DNA of 64,000 nt, taken from positions 657,501 to 721,500 of the forward strand of contig NC_085887.1 in the NCBI RefSeq assembly GCF_035222375.1. The letters are read 5' to 3'. The notes beneath the pieces are model-generated. The model did no database searches. It had not been told where the DNA came from and worked only from the letters and a program-made list of their open reading frames with translations. Position 1 is the stretch's first letter; each line of letters begins with the position of its first letter. Made by a program: the position numbers and the translations under genes. Source of the stretch: Podospora pseudocomata (taxonomy: Eukaryota; Ascomycota; Sordariomycetes; Sordariales; Podosporaceae). Below are positions 35,701-47,245 of this stretch, piece after piece.

Positions 35701-37881
35701 CGGCAACGCACACGGGAGTACTGTAGTCCAGCTGATTGACCTTGGAGGTGTCGGCATCTCGGTTTAGCTCCTCTGTAGAAACACGCGTGTTAGAAACCTA
35801 GCATTTCGAGCACGAGCGGAGAAAACATACCAATCATGTTCCAAGTTGCCCCGAGTTTCTCTAGATGCTTGTTGCAGTCGAGCAACGCGGCCTTGAACAC
35901 GGGGTAGACCTCAATCAACTCCCTGCCCATCGCCCACCACTGCGCGCCCTGGCCATTGTAAACAAATCCTACCCTGGGAGAAGCGATTGCTGCCTTGGCA
36001 GGCTTTGCCTTTGGGGAATCGAGAATCTTGATCAGGGCCTCGACCGTGTCAGCAGAAACCGACGTGACCCACGGGAACCGCGAGCGACGGTGGCCCAGAG
36101 TGTAGGCAAGGTTGTCGAGGAAACCATCTTCATCCGTGATCTTGGTGTTGAGCAAGTAGTCCTTGAGATTGGAGATCATGGCCTGGGTAGCTCTCTCATC
36201 TTTGCCACTCAAGACGAACACTCGGCGCCGGGGCAGGTACTCGAGAGCACTGCTGCTCCGTCGTGACCGGCTGATGGCATTGTCGAGATTGGCAGCCTGC
36301 TGAAGGCGTCGGGAACCAGTGAAGGAATCCAAGTCTTCCATGATAACATGAGCGTTGGATCCGCCATAGCCAAAATTGTTGATAGACGCACGCCTCACGT
36401 CCTCCTTTCCATCCCAGGGCTCGAGTTCAGTGGGGACCTGCAGGGGAGAGAAGGCGCTGATTAGCATTTCTTTCCGTGTCTCGGCCAATTGATGCCGGGA
36501 AGGCCCACGGCCAGATCACTCACCTTTAACTTCCAGTCGTCCAAACGCAGCTTCTCATTCGGCTTCTCATAGTTGACACTGGGCGGGATCTGACCCTTCT
36601 CGAGCGCCAGTGCGACCTTGATGATGGCCGCAACTCCGCTTGCCGTTTCTGTGTGGCCGATGTTGGTCTTGACTGATCCGATTCTCAATGGGTCATCGCT
36701 TGGTCGAGTGTCTTGGAAAACCGACGAGATGGCTTTGACCTCGATGGGATCGCCCGTTGGCGTGCCGGTTCCGTGGGCTTCAAAGTAGGTCGTCTGGGAA
36801 GGATCGAGGCCTGCCTTCTTGTAACAAGCGCGAATAAGCGCCTCCTGCGCCTCGCCGCTGGGTGTGGTGATAGTTTCCGTCTTGCCGTCCTGGTTCACGC
36901 CTGTCTCCCGGATGATGGCCCGGATCGGATCACCATCCCGCAAGGCATCGTCGAGCCTCTTGAGGATGATGGTGGCTGACCCCTCCCCGCGGCCATATCC
37001 ATTGGCGCGGCTGTCAAATGCATAGGACCTGCCATCCTTGGAGATCAGGGTCATCGAGGACATGGCCAGGAACATGTCCGGGTTGAACATGATGTTTGCA
37101 CCGCCCACAATGGACATGTCCGATTCACCGGTCCGAAGACTCTGGCATCCTTGGTGCAGCGCAGTCAAGGTGGTCGAGCAGCCCGTGTCGACTGACATGC
37201 TCGGTCCTCGCAGATCGAAAAAGTGTGACAGGCGATTGGAGGCCATGGCCGCCCCTGTGCCCATCAGTAGAAACCTGGGCAGGGCGTCGGGATCTCTGAT
37301 CAGACTCTCATGGTAGTCGCGAAAAAATGAGCCGGCAAAGACAGAAGTGTTGGAGCCGGCGACATCCTGAAGGGTGATTCCAGCTTAGACAACAAGTATG
37401 GGTTAGTAGAGAATGGGATGAGCATTGTGGGGCAAACCTACCGCTTTCCAGCGCCTCATATGTGGACTCCAGTTGCAGTCTGAACTGAGGATCTAGTGCC
37501 TGTTTCATCCCGTTAGTTTGCTCCTTAAAATGGCGAGCGACAGCCATGTCTGACTTACCGCTGCAGTCTCTGCCGACAAATTAAAGAAATTGGCGTCGAA
37601 CAAGCCGACGTCTTCCTCGAGGAAGTGGCCTCCTACCACATTGGTCTATTTCAAAAGTGTGAGATTGTATCCCTCTTCTGAGAATATGAGTTTGAACTGA
37701 CCCCATTGAGCTTCTCAAAATTTGGATGAAGGAACCCGTTAATGTTGAAGCGGTTTTTAGGAATCTCCGACCATGCGCTGCGGCCTTCGGAAACAAGTTT
37801 CCAGAGCTTCTCTGGACTGTCGACGTCGCCAGCGAACCGGCAGCTCATTCCGACGATGGCGATGGGTGTGTTGGATTCCAT
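29716..37881 (-). CDS. Highly reducing type I polyketide synthase
   Basis: Nine exons on the minus strand: 37881-37702, 37645-37559, 37499-37442, 37383-36524, 36437-35831, 35772-32821, 32763-30995, 30937-30608 and 30558-29716. The product is 2561 aa. Domains in order are KS (C177 in DTGCSTTL, H312 in EAHGTGT, H352 in NIGH), AT (S644 in SHSSGE), DH (H972, with D1169 in LDSVFQ), C-methyltransferase (IEIGAGTGG near 1449-1457), ER ([11 protein letters not shown] near 1982), KR (GGFGGIG near 2191, S2325, Y2338 in NYSAG) and ACP (S2511 in GVDSL). The protein ends after the ACP with no thioesterase or reductase, as usual for fungal highly reducing synthases. All main catalytic residues are visible, so it could build a reduced, C-methylated chain. 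The product is unknown. Confidence 0.96.
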
Positions 37882-38211
37882 CTTTGCTTAATACACAAAG
37901 TCTGGAAGGGGTGAAGGGTACCTTTAACCGTTCAGGTAGATGAGTCAAGATGAGGGGTGGGCTTCGGACTCAAGTGTTGTTGAAATACCTGATGAGAATA
38001 GGGTTGGGAAACAAGAAGACGGATTCAACGCGGTGCAAGGACGTCACACATGTCGACTCTATATAAAATCTCTTGACGACAAGCTCAAAACTTCTGCATT
38101 GCCATATTCTCCCTGAATCCACCGCCCTCGTGCAAGTTGATGGGCGAGATTGCCACGATTTCAGCCGTGATAGGGAGTTTACAGCATCCAGTTTCACGGA
38201 AGGGATGAGAT

Positions 38212-38243
38212 ACTCCGGGCAAGCAACAGTCAAAAACTCCGAA
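38212..38243 (+). promoter_or_regulatory. Paired CTCCG motif, copy 1
   Basis: ACTCCGGG at 38212-38219 is followed after 16 bp by ACTCCGAA at 38236-38243. The same pair in the same orientation, with 15 bp spacing, recurs at 38663. CGGAG/CTCCG half-sites suit Zn2Cys6 regulators. Binding by the neighbouring regulator is inferred. Confidence 0.5.
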
Positions 38244-38662
38244 CCACCTTTCTCTCACAGCCCATAATTCGAGAACCGCAGTCTCGGGCTAATACAAACC
38301 CAACAGCCCGATTCAAATCGAACTCTCGCTTCATTTTGGCAATATCACATATCATGATGGCTTTGGGAAGGATCATTCTTGTGGGCGATGAGATGTAAGC
38401 AGAAGGTGTGATGATTTGCCCCACTTTGACTGACTCAGCAGTAGAAAAGGGACTCGGGGAGTGAGACCTCGACCAATGCTTAGCAAATTTGTTACTCGCG
38501 GACGAGAAGATGCTCATCGTTGAACGGATTGGCATTGCAAAAGTGGGAATCTTGTGGCTTTCGACTTTCTGTGTGATGGTCAAACTCCAAACTCGGCGAT
38601 TGTACCTTCCGGGTAGGCCGGCCGGCGACGCTCCGGATGGTTGTGCCCCGACCCGGCGAGAA

Positions 38663-38693
38663 ACTCCGGGGGAGACCTACAATAAACTCCGAA
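38663..38693 (+). promoter_or_regulatory. Paired CTCCG motif, copy 2
   Basis: ACTCCGGG at 38663-38670 and ACTCCGAA at 38686-38693 are 15 bp apart, repeating the arrangement at 38212-38243. The related sequences GCTCCGGA (38630-38637) and GCTCCGAT (38830-38837) lie close by. Confidence 0.5.
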
Positions 38694-39040
38694 AGTGGAC
38701 GAAGTGGGAAGGGAGATCAGTCTACCCTGGGCGATCAGGAAAATGTATTTCTTGCTCAGTCAGCACTGTTGGATTTTGAGACAGTTGGGGGGTGCTCGGG
38801 AGCTGTTGGTGAGACGTGCAGTTTTGAGGGCTCCGATCCGGCAATGATATGTTGATTTGGTGAAACCCTGCTGCAGATCTGCCGGGCAACGTCAGAAAAA
38901 TGGCGTTATCCCTCATCTTTCTTTTTTTTTCCGGCTGCAAGTATTACCTTGTAAGACGGGTGGCCCCCTATCGTGCTGGAGAATACCTTAGGCTTGAGAC
39001 CAGCACAATATCTCAAGGCCGGCAAGTAGGTGTGTACAAT

Positions 39041-39059
39041 CGGAGAATATTACTCCGGG
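39041..39059. promoter_or_regulatory. CGG-N11-CCG palindrome
   Basis: CGGAGAATATTACTCCG is an inverted repeat with five-base arms and Gal4-type spacing (CGG, 11 bp, CCG). Its right half continues as a third copy of ACTCCGGG. It lies 668 bp before the dehydrogenase start and about 1.16 kb before the synthase start. Confidence 0.5.
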
Positions 39060-39726
39060 TCTACACTAACTCGTCAAGATGTTCCACACAGAGGGCTGCG
39101 GGCAAAGAGGCTCTCATATTGCCCGCGGCAGGGGCAGGTGCAAGATCCAGCAGGTGTCACTATCGCAGCTGAAGTTGGGGAGGTGGGAACTGTCTGTGAC
39201 TGTATGTGATTGAAAGGCATCTGAGTAACATAAGGGACCGCCCCCGACCAATCGTGGATGCCGTCGGATACCGGGTCATGATCTGATGGTGGGAGAGGTA
39301 ACACCCGGTGTAGTGGTCGGAGACCCGCTGACAAGACCAGCGTTTCTGCTGAACAGGAAATGATCAGTGAATCCTTTTCACGGTCAAGGAATGGTCTCTC
39401 TTCAGGTTCACAGACTTGCAGTGTGTATCTCGGTGCCATTCCCTATTTGCTCCTCTGCTGCAGGCAGAGCTGCCGTTGGTAAATCCTCAGTAACTGCTGA
39501 CCGGACTGGCCTTCTCTCAATGGATATGAGAAACCCCCTGTCCCCCGTGCTCTACGACACCCTACTTCAGATACAAACCACGGCACTGTATTCTTCTTGA
39601 TAAGCACCGATCCCCAGATCGTATCACGTCTCGGACCGACCAAGTCAGCTCAACAGAGGACGCCTTTACAACGGCTTTTCGCTTCTGGATGCCACTGACA
39701 AGCCCAAAAAAACCTAATAGCCCAAG

Positions 39727-40837
39727 ATGGTGTCCTTCAGCCAGATGCAATCGTCTAATACACGCATCATAGAGGTGTTGCCTGCAGGTCTCGTAGCTGT
39801 GTTTGTCGGCGGGACGAGTGGCATAGGGGAGACAACCATGAAGCAGCTCGCCAAGAACACCGTCGAGCCTCGCATCTACTTCGTGGGCCGGTCTAGAGAG
39901 GCTGCCACTCGAATCGTGGCCGAACTTCACGACCTAAACCCAGCAGGGGAATACCACTTCATCCAGGCCGATGTATCGCTTCTGCACGCCGTGGACTGGG
40001 TCTGTCGTGAGATACAGGCCAGGGAGTCCGTCGTCAATCTTTTGTTTCTAACGCCAGGGGCCGTGTTGACGAGCCAGGGTAGCGGTAAGTCTTGACGCGG
40101 TATCTCGAGCTCGTTCTAGATGGCTTTTGGAGGCTGACTGCTTGGTCCCAGATACGATCGAGTCTTTGTACTACCCCACGGCAGTGACCTATTACTCCCG
40201 GATTAGGTTTATCGTAAACCTACTCCCACTTTTTCAGAAAGCCTCCCATCTCCGGAGAGTCGTCACTGTGTTTGGCGCCGGCAAGGAGAGCCTTCTAGAT
40301 GGCGATGACTTCCCCCTGTTTCCAGGGAGGTACCACCAGGCCGGGCCCTTGCAAACGACAGACCACGGCAGCCTCAGCACAATGATGACACTGGCACTGG
40401 AATCTCTGGCCCTGGAAGCGCCCAACGTCAGCTTTGTCCATTCCTTTCCCGGCTTTGTCAAAGGTTCGTCTAGCAACAGCAGTCCCAAGACCGGCGGAGT
40501 CATCCGCGCTGTATTCAAAGTCGTCGGAGCGCTCCCTCTTTTCGAAGCTGGGGAGAGGCATCTATTCTTGGCCACAAGCGCACGATTTCCGGCAAGAGAC
40601 GGGGTACATTCGAGGATACCGACAGCGGGCGTCGGGCTCGGAAAAGGGGGTTCGGTCGCTAAAGGGACTGACGCGAGGGACGGTAGCGGGGTCTATTCTG
40701 TTAATTTCGATGGGGAGTCAGTGGCGTTCAAGGTGCAGGATACACTTCAGCAGCTGAGAGACAGAGATATGGTCAGAAGAGTGTGGCAACATACGATCAA
40801 GGAGTTTACCAGGGTCACCGGGTCAGCATTCGTGTAG
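39727..40837 (+). CDS. Short-chain dehydrogenase/reductase-like protein
   Basis: Exons are 39727-40084 and 40152-40837, giving 347 aa. The 67-bp intron has a GTAAGT donor and a CCCAG acceptor. A Rossmann start is clear (AVFVGGTSGIGETTMKQLAK with the GGxxGIG loop), followed by YFVGRSREAA, an ADVSLL strand and LLFLTPGAV, where classic members have NNAG. The usual catalytic YxxxK is not plain. The corresponding segment reads TYYSRIRF, with Arg at the Lys place. It could be an NADP-dependent tailoring enzyme for the polyketide, placed divergently from the synthase over a shared promoter. Altered catalysis or a binding-only role is possible. Confidence 0.8.
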
Positions 40838-41608
40838 TTGCTCCCGTGGATTACCAATACCCACCACGCAACCTGGAAGGGGTGGGGATGGGACTCCAAG
40901 GCACAGGCGAGACTATCATGTTCCACCGGGCCCCTGTTGCAGCCTTCACCCAGCTCAAGCTGGCACTTGAAAACAGGAGAATACTGGAAGGGAAACAAGG
41001 GTTGGAATATGGGTTAGAGATTCCCGAGTTTTTATATGTTTGTAATTCGAAGCCAGAGACGAGAACCATTCTTTTGGGCGGTGTTTAAATGTTACCTCAC
41101 ATGTACCTTGGCAATTGCAGGAGCGTTTTGTGTTCCACCATGCCCCAAGGACAGGACTATCTACATGGTACCTGAGGTCGGGTACCTTACGCTGAGACAC
41201 CTAATCCAGGTGCCCTCGTAGCCAGCTGGCGCTTGAACATTGTAGTTGCCTGGGTCCATCATATCTTTGCCTTCCGTCATAGAATAACACTCCCCAACCA
41301 GACAGCTGACTGCCCCTAATAAGTGTTCATGCAACGAGACACCATTCGAAATGCCTAGCGACCTGCTCCTTCCTCCCATGCCACATCATTTCAGAGGCAG
41401 GCCCGTGACGCGATTTCTTGTTAGGTTATCCCGTGGTAGCCCATCCTAAACCAACGTTTTCCAACCTTCACCAATCCTACTAATTCCCTATGGTTCAACC
41501 ACACATTTTGCATCCGCATTACCATCCTATACACTATCGAACACGAGGTGGAAGCTGATGCCATCAAGCTCTCGTACGAATAATATATCAGCCACAGTAG
41601 CAGAAAAC
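40838..41608. other. Intergenic, promoter side of the transporter
   Basis: About 770 bp with no recognisable coding sequence. An in-frame ATG at 41558 exists upstream of the chosen transporter start. Confidence 0.5.
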
Positions 41609-43272
41609 ATGACCTCACTATCTGCTGTCATTGTTCGACCGGACCCAGATGCCGGACTGTCCGAATCCGAAAGAGCTGCCGTGGTATGTATTGAGTTCTC
41701 GATGATGCCAGTTCCGAGGTGTATTTGGCTGCTAACCACCGTGTTTTGCTGCTCTAGGACCGCAAATTGGTCCGTCGCCTAGACCTCGTCCTCCTGCCGT
41801 GGCTCTGTTTCCTCTACCTTCTTGCCTTTTTGGACCGCACCAACATAGGAAATGCCAAGATTGACAACATGGCGAACGATATTATCATGTCTAACCTCGG
41901 TTACAGTGCTACATTGATGATATTTTTTGTGGCATACTCGGCTTTCGAGCCCGTTGCAAATGTTCTGCTCAAGCGGATGCGTCCCTCAATATTCTTGCCC
42001 CTGATCATGTAAGCATGAGCCTTCATTGGTTAGGTCTCGAGATCTGAGCAAGATTTTGACCGTGCATGTAGGGTCGGCTGGGGTGGTTGCATGACCGCCA
42101 TGGGCCTTGTGAAGAATTGGAGCGGGCTCATGGCAGCTCGATTCTTCTTGGGCGTTTTTGAGTCGGGGTTGTTTCCCGGTGTCAATTACTTCATCTCCTG
42201 TTGGTATCGGCGGGATGAGTTTGCTCTACGTGCTGTGAGTAGTCCCCTTCATCTCCATCGCCCAATGGAGCGCATAAAACCTGACTAACCGTTGTGACCC
42301 AGGCGCTTTTCTTTTCATTCGCCGCCCTCGCCGGGTCGTTTGGCGGTCTCCTCGCGGCGGCAATTTCAACGATGGACGGTATCGGCGGCTTCGCTGGCTG
42401 GCGCTGGATCTTCATCCTCGAAGGCGCCCTCACCATTGTTGTTGCCATCGCGTCATTTTGGATGGTGCAGGACTTTCCTGACACGGCAGAGTTTCTCTCG
42501 GAAGCCGATCAAGAGCGCGTCCTCCGCAGGCTGGACCGGGACAAGCAAAGCTCGGCCCATCACGAAAACTTCAAGATGCTCTACGTTTGGCAAGCCCTCA
42601 AGGACACGAAGACCTACCTTGCTATGGTGGTGTACATGGGCCCCATGATGCCGCTTTATAGTCTCAGTCTGTTCCTCCCTACGATTATCTCGAACCTATC
42701 ATTTACCGACCCTTCCCAGATCATCAAGAACCAACTGCTCAGCGTCCCTCCTTATGCTGTTGCAGCTTTGGTGACTATTGTGGTCAGCGTGTTCAGCGAT
42801 AGACACCGCAAACGCGGTATTTACAACATGGGCCTCGCCTGCGTTGGCATCTTTGGCTTCATCCTCCTCGTTGCCTCCTCCAATCCAATTGTTCAGTACC
42901 TGGGGGCCTTTTTTTGGCGCTGTCGGCATCTATGCTAGCATACCACTCACGATTGCGTGGGTGGCCAACAACACGGAGGGATCCTACAAACGCGGCATTG
43001 TTTTGGGATTGGTGATCGGGTGGGGAAACCTCAACGGACTTGTATCTTGTAATCTGTGGTTCGGTGCTCCACGTTTCCTTGCCGGCCACATTACCGTGAT
43101 CGCGTATATGGCACTGTTTCTGGGTGGTGGAAGCTACATGCTCTGCCGGTATTTGTACTTTCAGAATCTCGACCGAAAGCAGGGACTCCTTGATCATCGC
43201 CTGACGGGTTTGACGAAGGCGGAGATTGGGGATTTGGGTGATGCCAACCCGGAGTTCCTGTACACCTTGTAG
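41609..43272 (+). CDS. MFS transporter, Dal5/allantoate-permease type
   Basis: Exons are 41609-41683, 41758-42008, 42072-42234 and 42303-43272. The expected length is about 485 aa. The Met at 41609 has A at -3 and is preferred over 41558. The protein shows RRLDLVLLPWLCFLYLLAFLDRTNIGNAKI in two parts, GLFPGVNYFISCWYRR and the usual 12 membrane helices of the anion:cation symporter group. In the last exon a seven-T run (42909-42915) shifts the frame. With six T's the reading ...GAFFGAVGIYASI... would be continuous to the normal end at 43272. This is either a sequencing indel or a recent loss-of-function change. In the polyketide neighbourhood it may export or import a pathway compound. Family members otherwise move small organic anions and vitamins. 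Confidence 0.85.
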
Positions 43273-45097
43273 AGAGACTGTCTGACTTTATCCTAAGGGA
43301 TCAACATTTATAGCACCTTAATGGGATTTTACAGGGCTAGGGAGGGTCAATGAGTGTGCGAAAGATGATTCTTTTACATTGTATCACTTGCGACCTTCTA
43401 GAGACAATGGAATCAATTGTTTGTCTAGAGATCAGAGGATTCCGGCAAAGCGGTGGATTACGCAGCACTGTGCCTTAGACCTGCCGATGCTTGCCCTTCA
43501 CCGAGGACCGTGTCTTCCTTTTCGCCATGTCAAGGCGATGATGACAAAAGGGGATAAGGATCGGCTGCTCAGGACCCCGATATTAAGTTCAACGTATGCC
43601 AGGGGATCCGTTCCTGTGCTGCTCGGTTGGGTTGCTTCTAAATTTGCCGCTGCGCTGCAACCCTCTCTTCCAGCCCGTTGGTGTTGATGCACGTCAGCGC
43701 CTACCTGGTAGACACCGTCGGGCTCAGTCCTCTGCTTCTCTGGTTTTTACGTATACTCAAGATGGCTACATGCCGTGGTACTAGGAAGATTCGCGTGCTT
43801 TGCTTGGCACTGCAGCTTGATCTGCATCCATGTCATGAATCTTTTCATCTCTTGAAAAAAGAAAATTTGTGGGGTTCGAGTTGAGGTGACGTTAGCCCTC
43901 GGAAATGCAATTGCTTGATGTTTCCGTCGTACATCATTAAACCTTCAGGCGATTGAGCTTCAACCGATGCTTACTACTCGTCGTAAATTTAGACAGTCGG
44001 GTCCAGATCGGCGGGTAGAGGTGCACTGGAGTGCCATAAATGGCCTGGGACTTCTCCAGACTTAATAACTCTGGTGCCAGCGAGCTGGACCAACCGCTTA
44101 CCCAATGGAACATGCCTCGATTGCGCCTCCGACTTGCCGAAAGTGAGCTATACAGAGCTCCGTCAAGCCATTCACGAGAGCTCAACCTGATCTACACATC
44201 TGCCGGCAGATATTTCTGCGCGCGTTTCTCCTGAAGATCAGCCAAGAGTGAGCAGCGGCGTCAGCAAACCGCAAGCACACCTCCCCTGACTCTCTTGGCC
44301 ACTCACTGAGTTTGAATTTGTGGTACAGTAGGCAAACAAGCTGGAATCTGAGTGCAAAAAGACCTCGGAAGGATCCATTGCATGTAGCAGCAGTTCGAAT
44401 AAGGTGACATACCACACAAACAACTGGGCTTGTCCCACGACCTCACCTTTCATTATGACGCCGCACACCTACACCCACACGCCGTTCAAACTCAATTGAA
44501 GACTGTAGCACCTCCAACTGTTCGGGCTAGGTGGTAGGTAAGGTATTGAGGGATGGTGTATATAGATGGCTTCCCCACCCCTCCCGCGTTTAACCTTCTT
44601 TGGCGAGTTGATCGAGCTGTGAGGCTCCCTTTTTGTACATACCTTGCATACATTCATTCAGGTTCTCGTGAAGGAAGTCGAACACCGCGACGATATCACG
44701 GGCTTCCACTAACACAGAACATCAAATCATGTTTCCTTGGTTTGTTCCGGATTTCATTTCACCAATTCTGCATATTTCTCATCGTCGGCGTCTATTGGGC
44801 ATTGCAAGTTCCCTTTTTTCCAAGTTGTAGGTTGACTTCGACAACTGCGTGACATTTTCCCCAGACTGACCCACACCTCTCATCAAGATCTTTTCCAATT
44901 CCACCACCTAAAGCTGCTCCCAAGCACCAGTGGCATTGAGTTCGCGCTCGAAAATATCCTCTATCTCGTCGATCTCGCCGTTTCTCCTTGTCCCAAACGA
45001 CATGTTTTAACACAAACAACAACCGTCTCGATTAGAGTTTCTTCTTTCTATTTTTCTTACTGAAGATACCCGTCCTTTTCTTTCGTCCGATCCGAAG
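43273..45097. other. Gene-poor stretch of 1.8 kb
   Basis: No domain-bearing frame, tRNA or repeat is seen on either strand. The right end (about 44540-45090) is pyrimidine-rich and probably forms the promoter and leader of the receptor gene. Confidence 0.5.
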
Positions 45098-47245
45098 ATG
45101 CCCGTCATCCCGTTTTTTCTAGCAAACACCACGACCCTCGACTCGGTCCGCCCCCTGTTGATTTTGACCGAGGAACAAACCGATCTTTTGGTGACAATCG
45201 AGCGGGCGCTGGGGTCTGTCTCTCTGGCTGCCGTCACGCTAGTTTTCGTGGCCTTTGCTTTGTTCCGTTCTCTTCGGACGGTTCCAAATTGCTTTTTGGT
45301 GTGCTCGTCAGTCGCGAATGTATTCTCATCGGTGGCTACCCTTATGACTCAGGATGGCCTTAGAACGGCTATTCAGAATGGGGACAAGGGGTTGTGCAAC
45401 GCGCAGGGATTTCTGTTTCAAATGTGAGTTTGCCCTGTTGTCTTGAGTACTGGTCGGGTAGGCAGGTGGACACTATCCGTAGGGACTAATCAATGGACTT
45501 GAACAGGTTCTTGCAGTCCAATCCATGGTGGTCGTTTGCTATGGCTATCAACGTGCTGATTGTATTTCGATATGATGCCGACCAGGGACACTTTAAGAGG
45601 TGGTGGTGGGTATACTGCTCGATCTGTTATGGTGGACCAGGAATTTCTGCCGGTATTTTGCTCGCCCTGGGCTACTATGGCAATGTTAGGGTAGGTTGGA
45701 TCGCTCTGATCCAGTCCAACGAAGCTGACAAACAATCAGATATGGTGTTGGATTGATTCCTCACATCAAATGCTACGGATCTACACCCAGTACCTCCCAG
45801 TCTGGATCTGCATCTTGGGCACTCTCCTGATCTACCTAGGTCTTGGGATCCATATATTTCGATCCCGAAACGATGTTGACACGAAGTTTCCTCTGAGAGC
45901 AAGCCCCGAACACCCACCCATCCTCCAACCCATACCGCGCGACAGGAAGTCCTTTTTGTCATTTAGCGACTGGCCTCTGTCCCCATTTACTAGTAACGCC
46001 CTGTTTCCAGAATCGCCCGACGGTACTCACCCCCTCGCGCCGATGCCTATGACTGTCACTCGTGCGCAGTCTAGCCACACCCGCAAGAGCCGGTCTATAC
46101 ACACCCGCCCAAGCCGATCGATCCGAACCCAACACAGCCGGTATACAAGAGCTGCCCTACCAACCAGGGTAGCCAGTGCACCGTCGAGACGAAGCTCAGG
46201 TTACATGCGTGCCTTTGGGCTCAACCCCCGCCGAGCTCCCTCCCCTCCAACTCTTAGTGAGCAAGACGGAACCTTGGAACCTCGAAGGGCGGAACCTCAA
46301 AGTGTGAATGGCTTAAGGGAGATCATAAGCGCATTTACCATCGACGACCCAGTCAAGCGGTCATATCTACTGACTGCGTGCCTCTCCGCCTTTGCAATTC
46401 TGGCCACATGGATACCAAGCAGCATCTTTCGCGTCAACCAGATTCTCCATGGAGACACAAACTTCCCAGCATACGTAGCCTCTACCGCTGCGTTATCAAT
46501 CCAAGGGGTCTGGAACTTTCTAATCTTCTTCTTGATCAACAGACGGACCTGCGTATCTTGCGTCAGGGACAGACTTTCCACACCCCAGCAGTCCCGAATG
46601 TCGGCCTCCCTCGATCATGGACAGAGATCAAGGCCACTGACGACGGTCCATGTCAAAACACAAACCGAGCTCAACCGCGACATCATTGGGCTGGCCGAGA
46701 GCGCGGATATTGCCATCGAGACCAAGAGCATCAAAACCCTTCCTGAGGTCACCGAGATATACCAGAACGATGACATCCTTACCCACCCACTGCCGTCGCG
46801 AGAAAAGGACGCACAGGGTCCAGCAAGCACAACCAACCTCGCGGCGACGATGACCACCCCACCCACAGCGCACCTGAAACCGCAACCATCCAAGCGCTCC
46901 CTTCGTCCAATCGGCCCAGTGCTCAAACAGAAGCTCTCATCCAGCAACATGAGAAGAGACCTCACGGTTCGAATCCCCTGGCGCAGCCCAAGTAGAACAA
47001 GCAACTGGAGCCTCTCAACAACGGGAAGGAACAAGAAAGACGAGGAAGGCCCATGGGAAGGGGAGTCCTCCCAGCGAAGCTACAGCTGGGACTTCTTGGA
47101 CATTGGTCTAGAAAACAGAGGCAACCTTTTGGCTGCTATCAGCAGCAGGGGAACACCGACCGGGAGTGGTGGAAGTCCGATAACGCTTCACAGCAGAGCT
47201 AGCGCGGTTATGGGACACAGCAGAGGAGTTTCGTCGCCTTGCTGA
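45098..47245 (+). CDS. Git3/cAMP-receptor-like G protein-coupled receptor
   Basis: Exons are 45098-45423, 45507-45690 and 45740-47245, giving 671 aa. The introns are 83 and 49 bp. Five helices come first, for example VSLAAVTLVFVAFALF, CFLVCSSVANVFSSVATLM, WWWVYCSICYGGPGISAGIL and YLPVWICILGTLLIYLGLGI. A long Ser/Arg/Pro-rich third cytoplasmic loop follows, then two more helices (YLLTACLSAFAILATWIPSS; AALSIQGVWNFLIFFLI) and a Ser/Thr-rich tail of about 210 residues. Seven helices with a very long third loop fit the fungal Git3/Dictyostelium cAR-like class that senses nutrients through G proteins and cAMP. The ligand is unknown. Confidence 0.82.

Larger units (their letters stand above)
37882..39726. 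promoter_or_regulatory. Divergent promoter, polyketide synthase / dehydrogenase
   Basis: 1.85 kb without a gene lies between the synthase start (37881, minus) and the short-chain dehydrogenase start (39727, plus). It contains repeated CTCCG motifs, listed separately, and a T-run at 38920-38930. It is the natural place for shared control of the two genes. Confidence 0.65.

Noticed and set aside
35021-35767. A 248-codon open frame on the plus strand
   Set aside because: It is antisense to the acyltransferase part of the polyketide synthase, whose catalytic motifs are clear.
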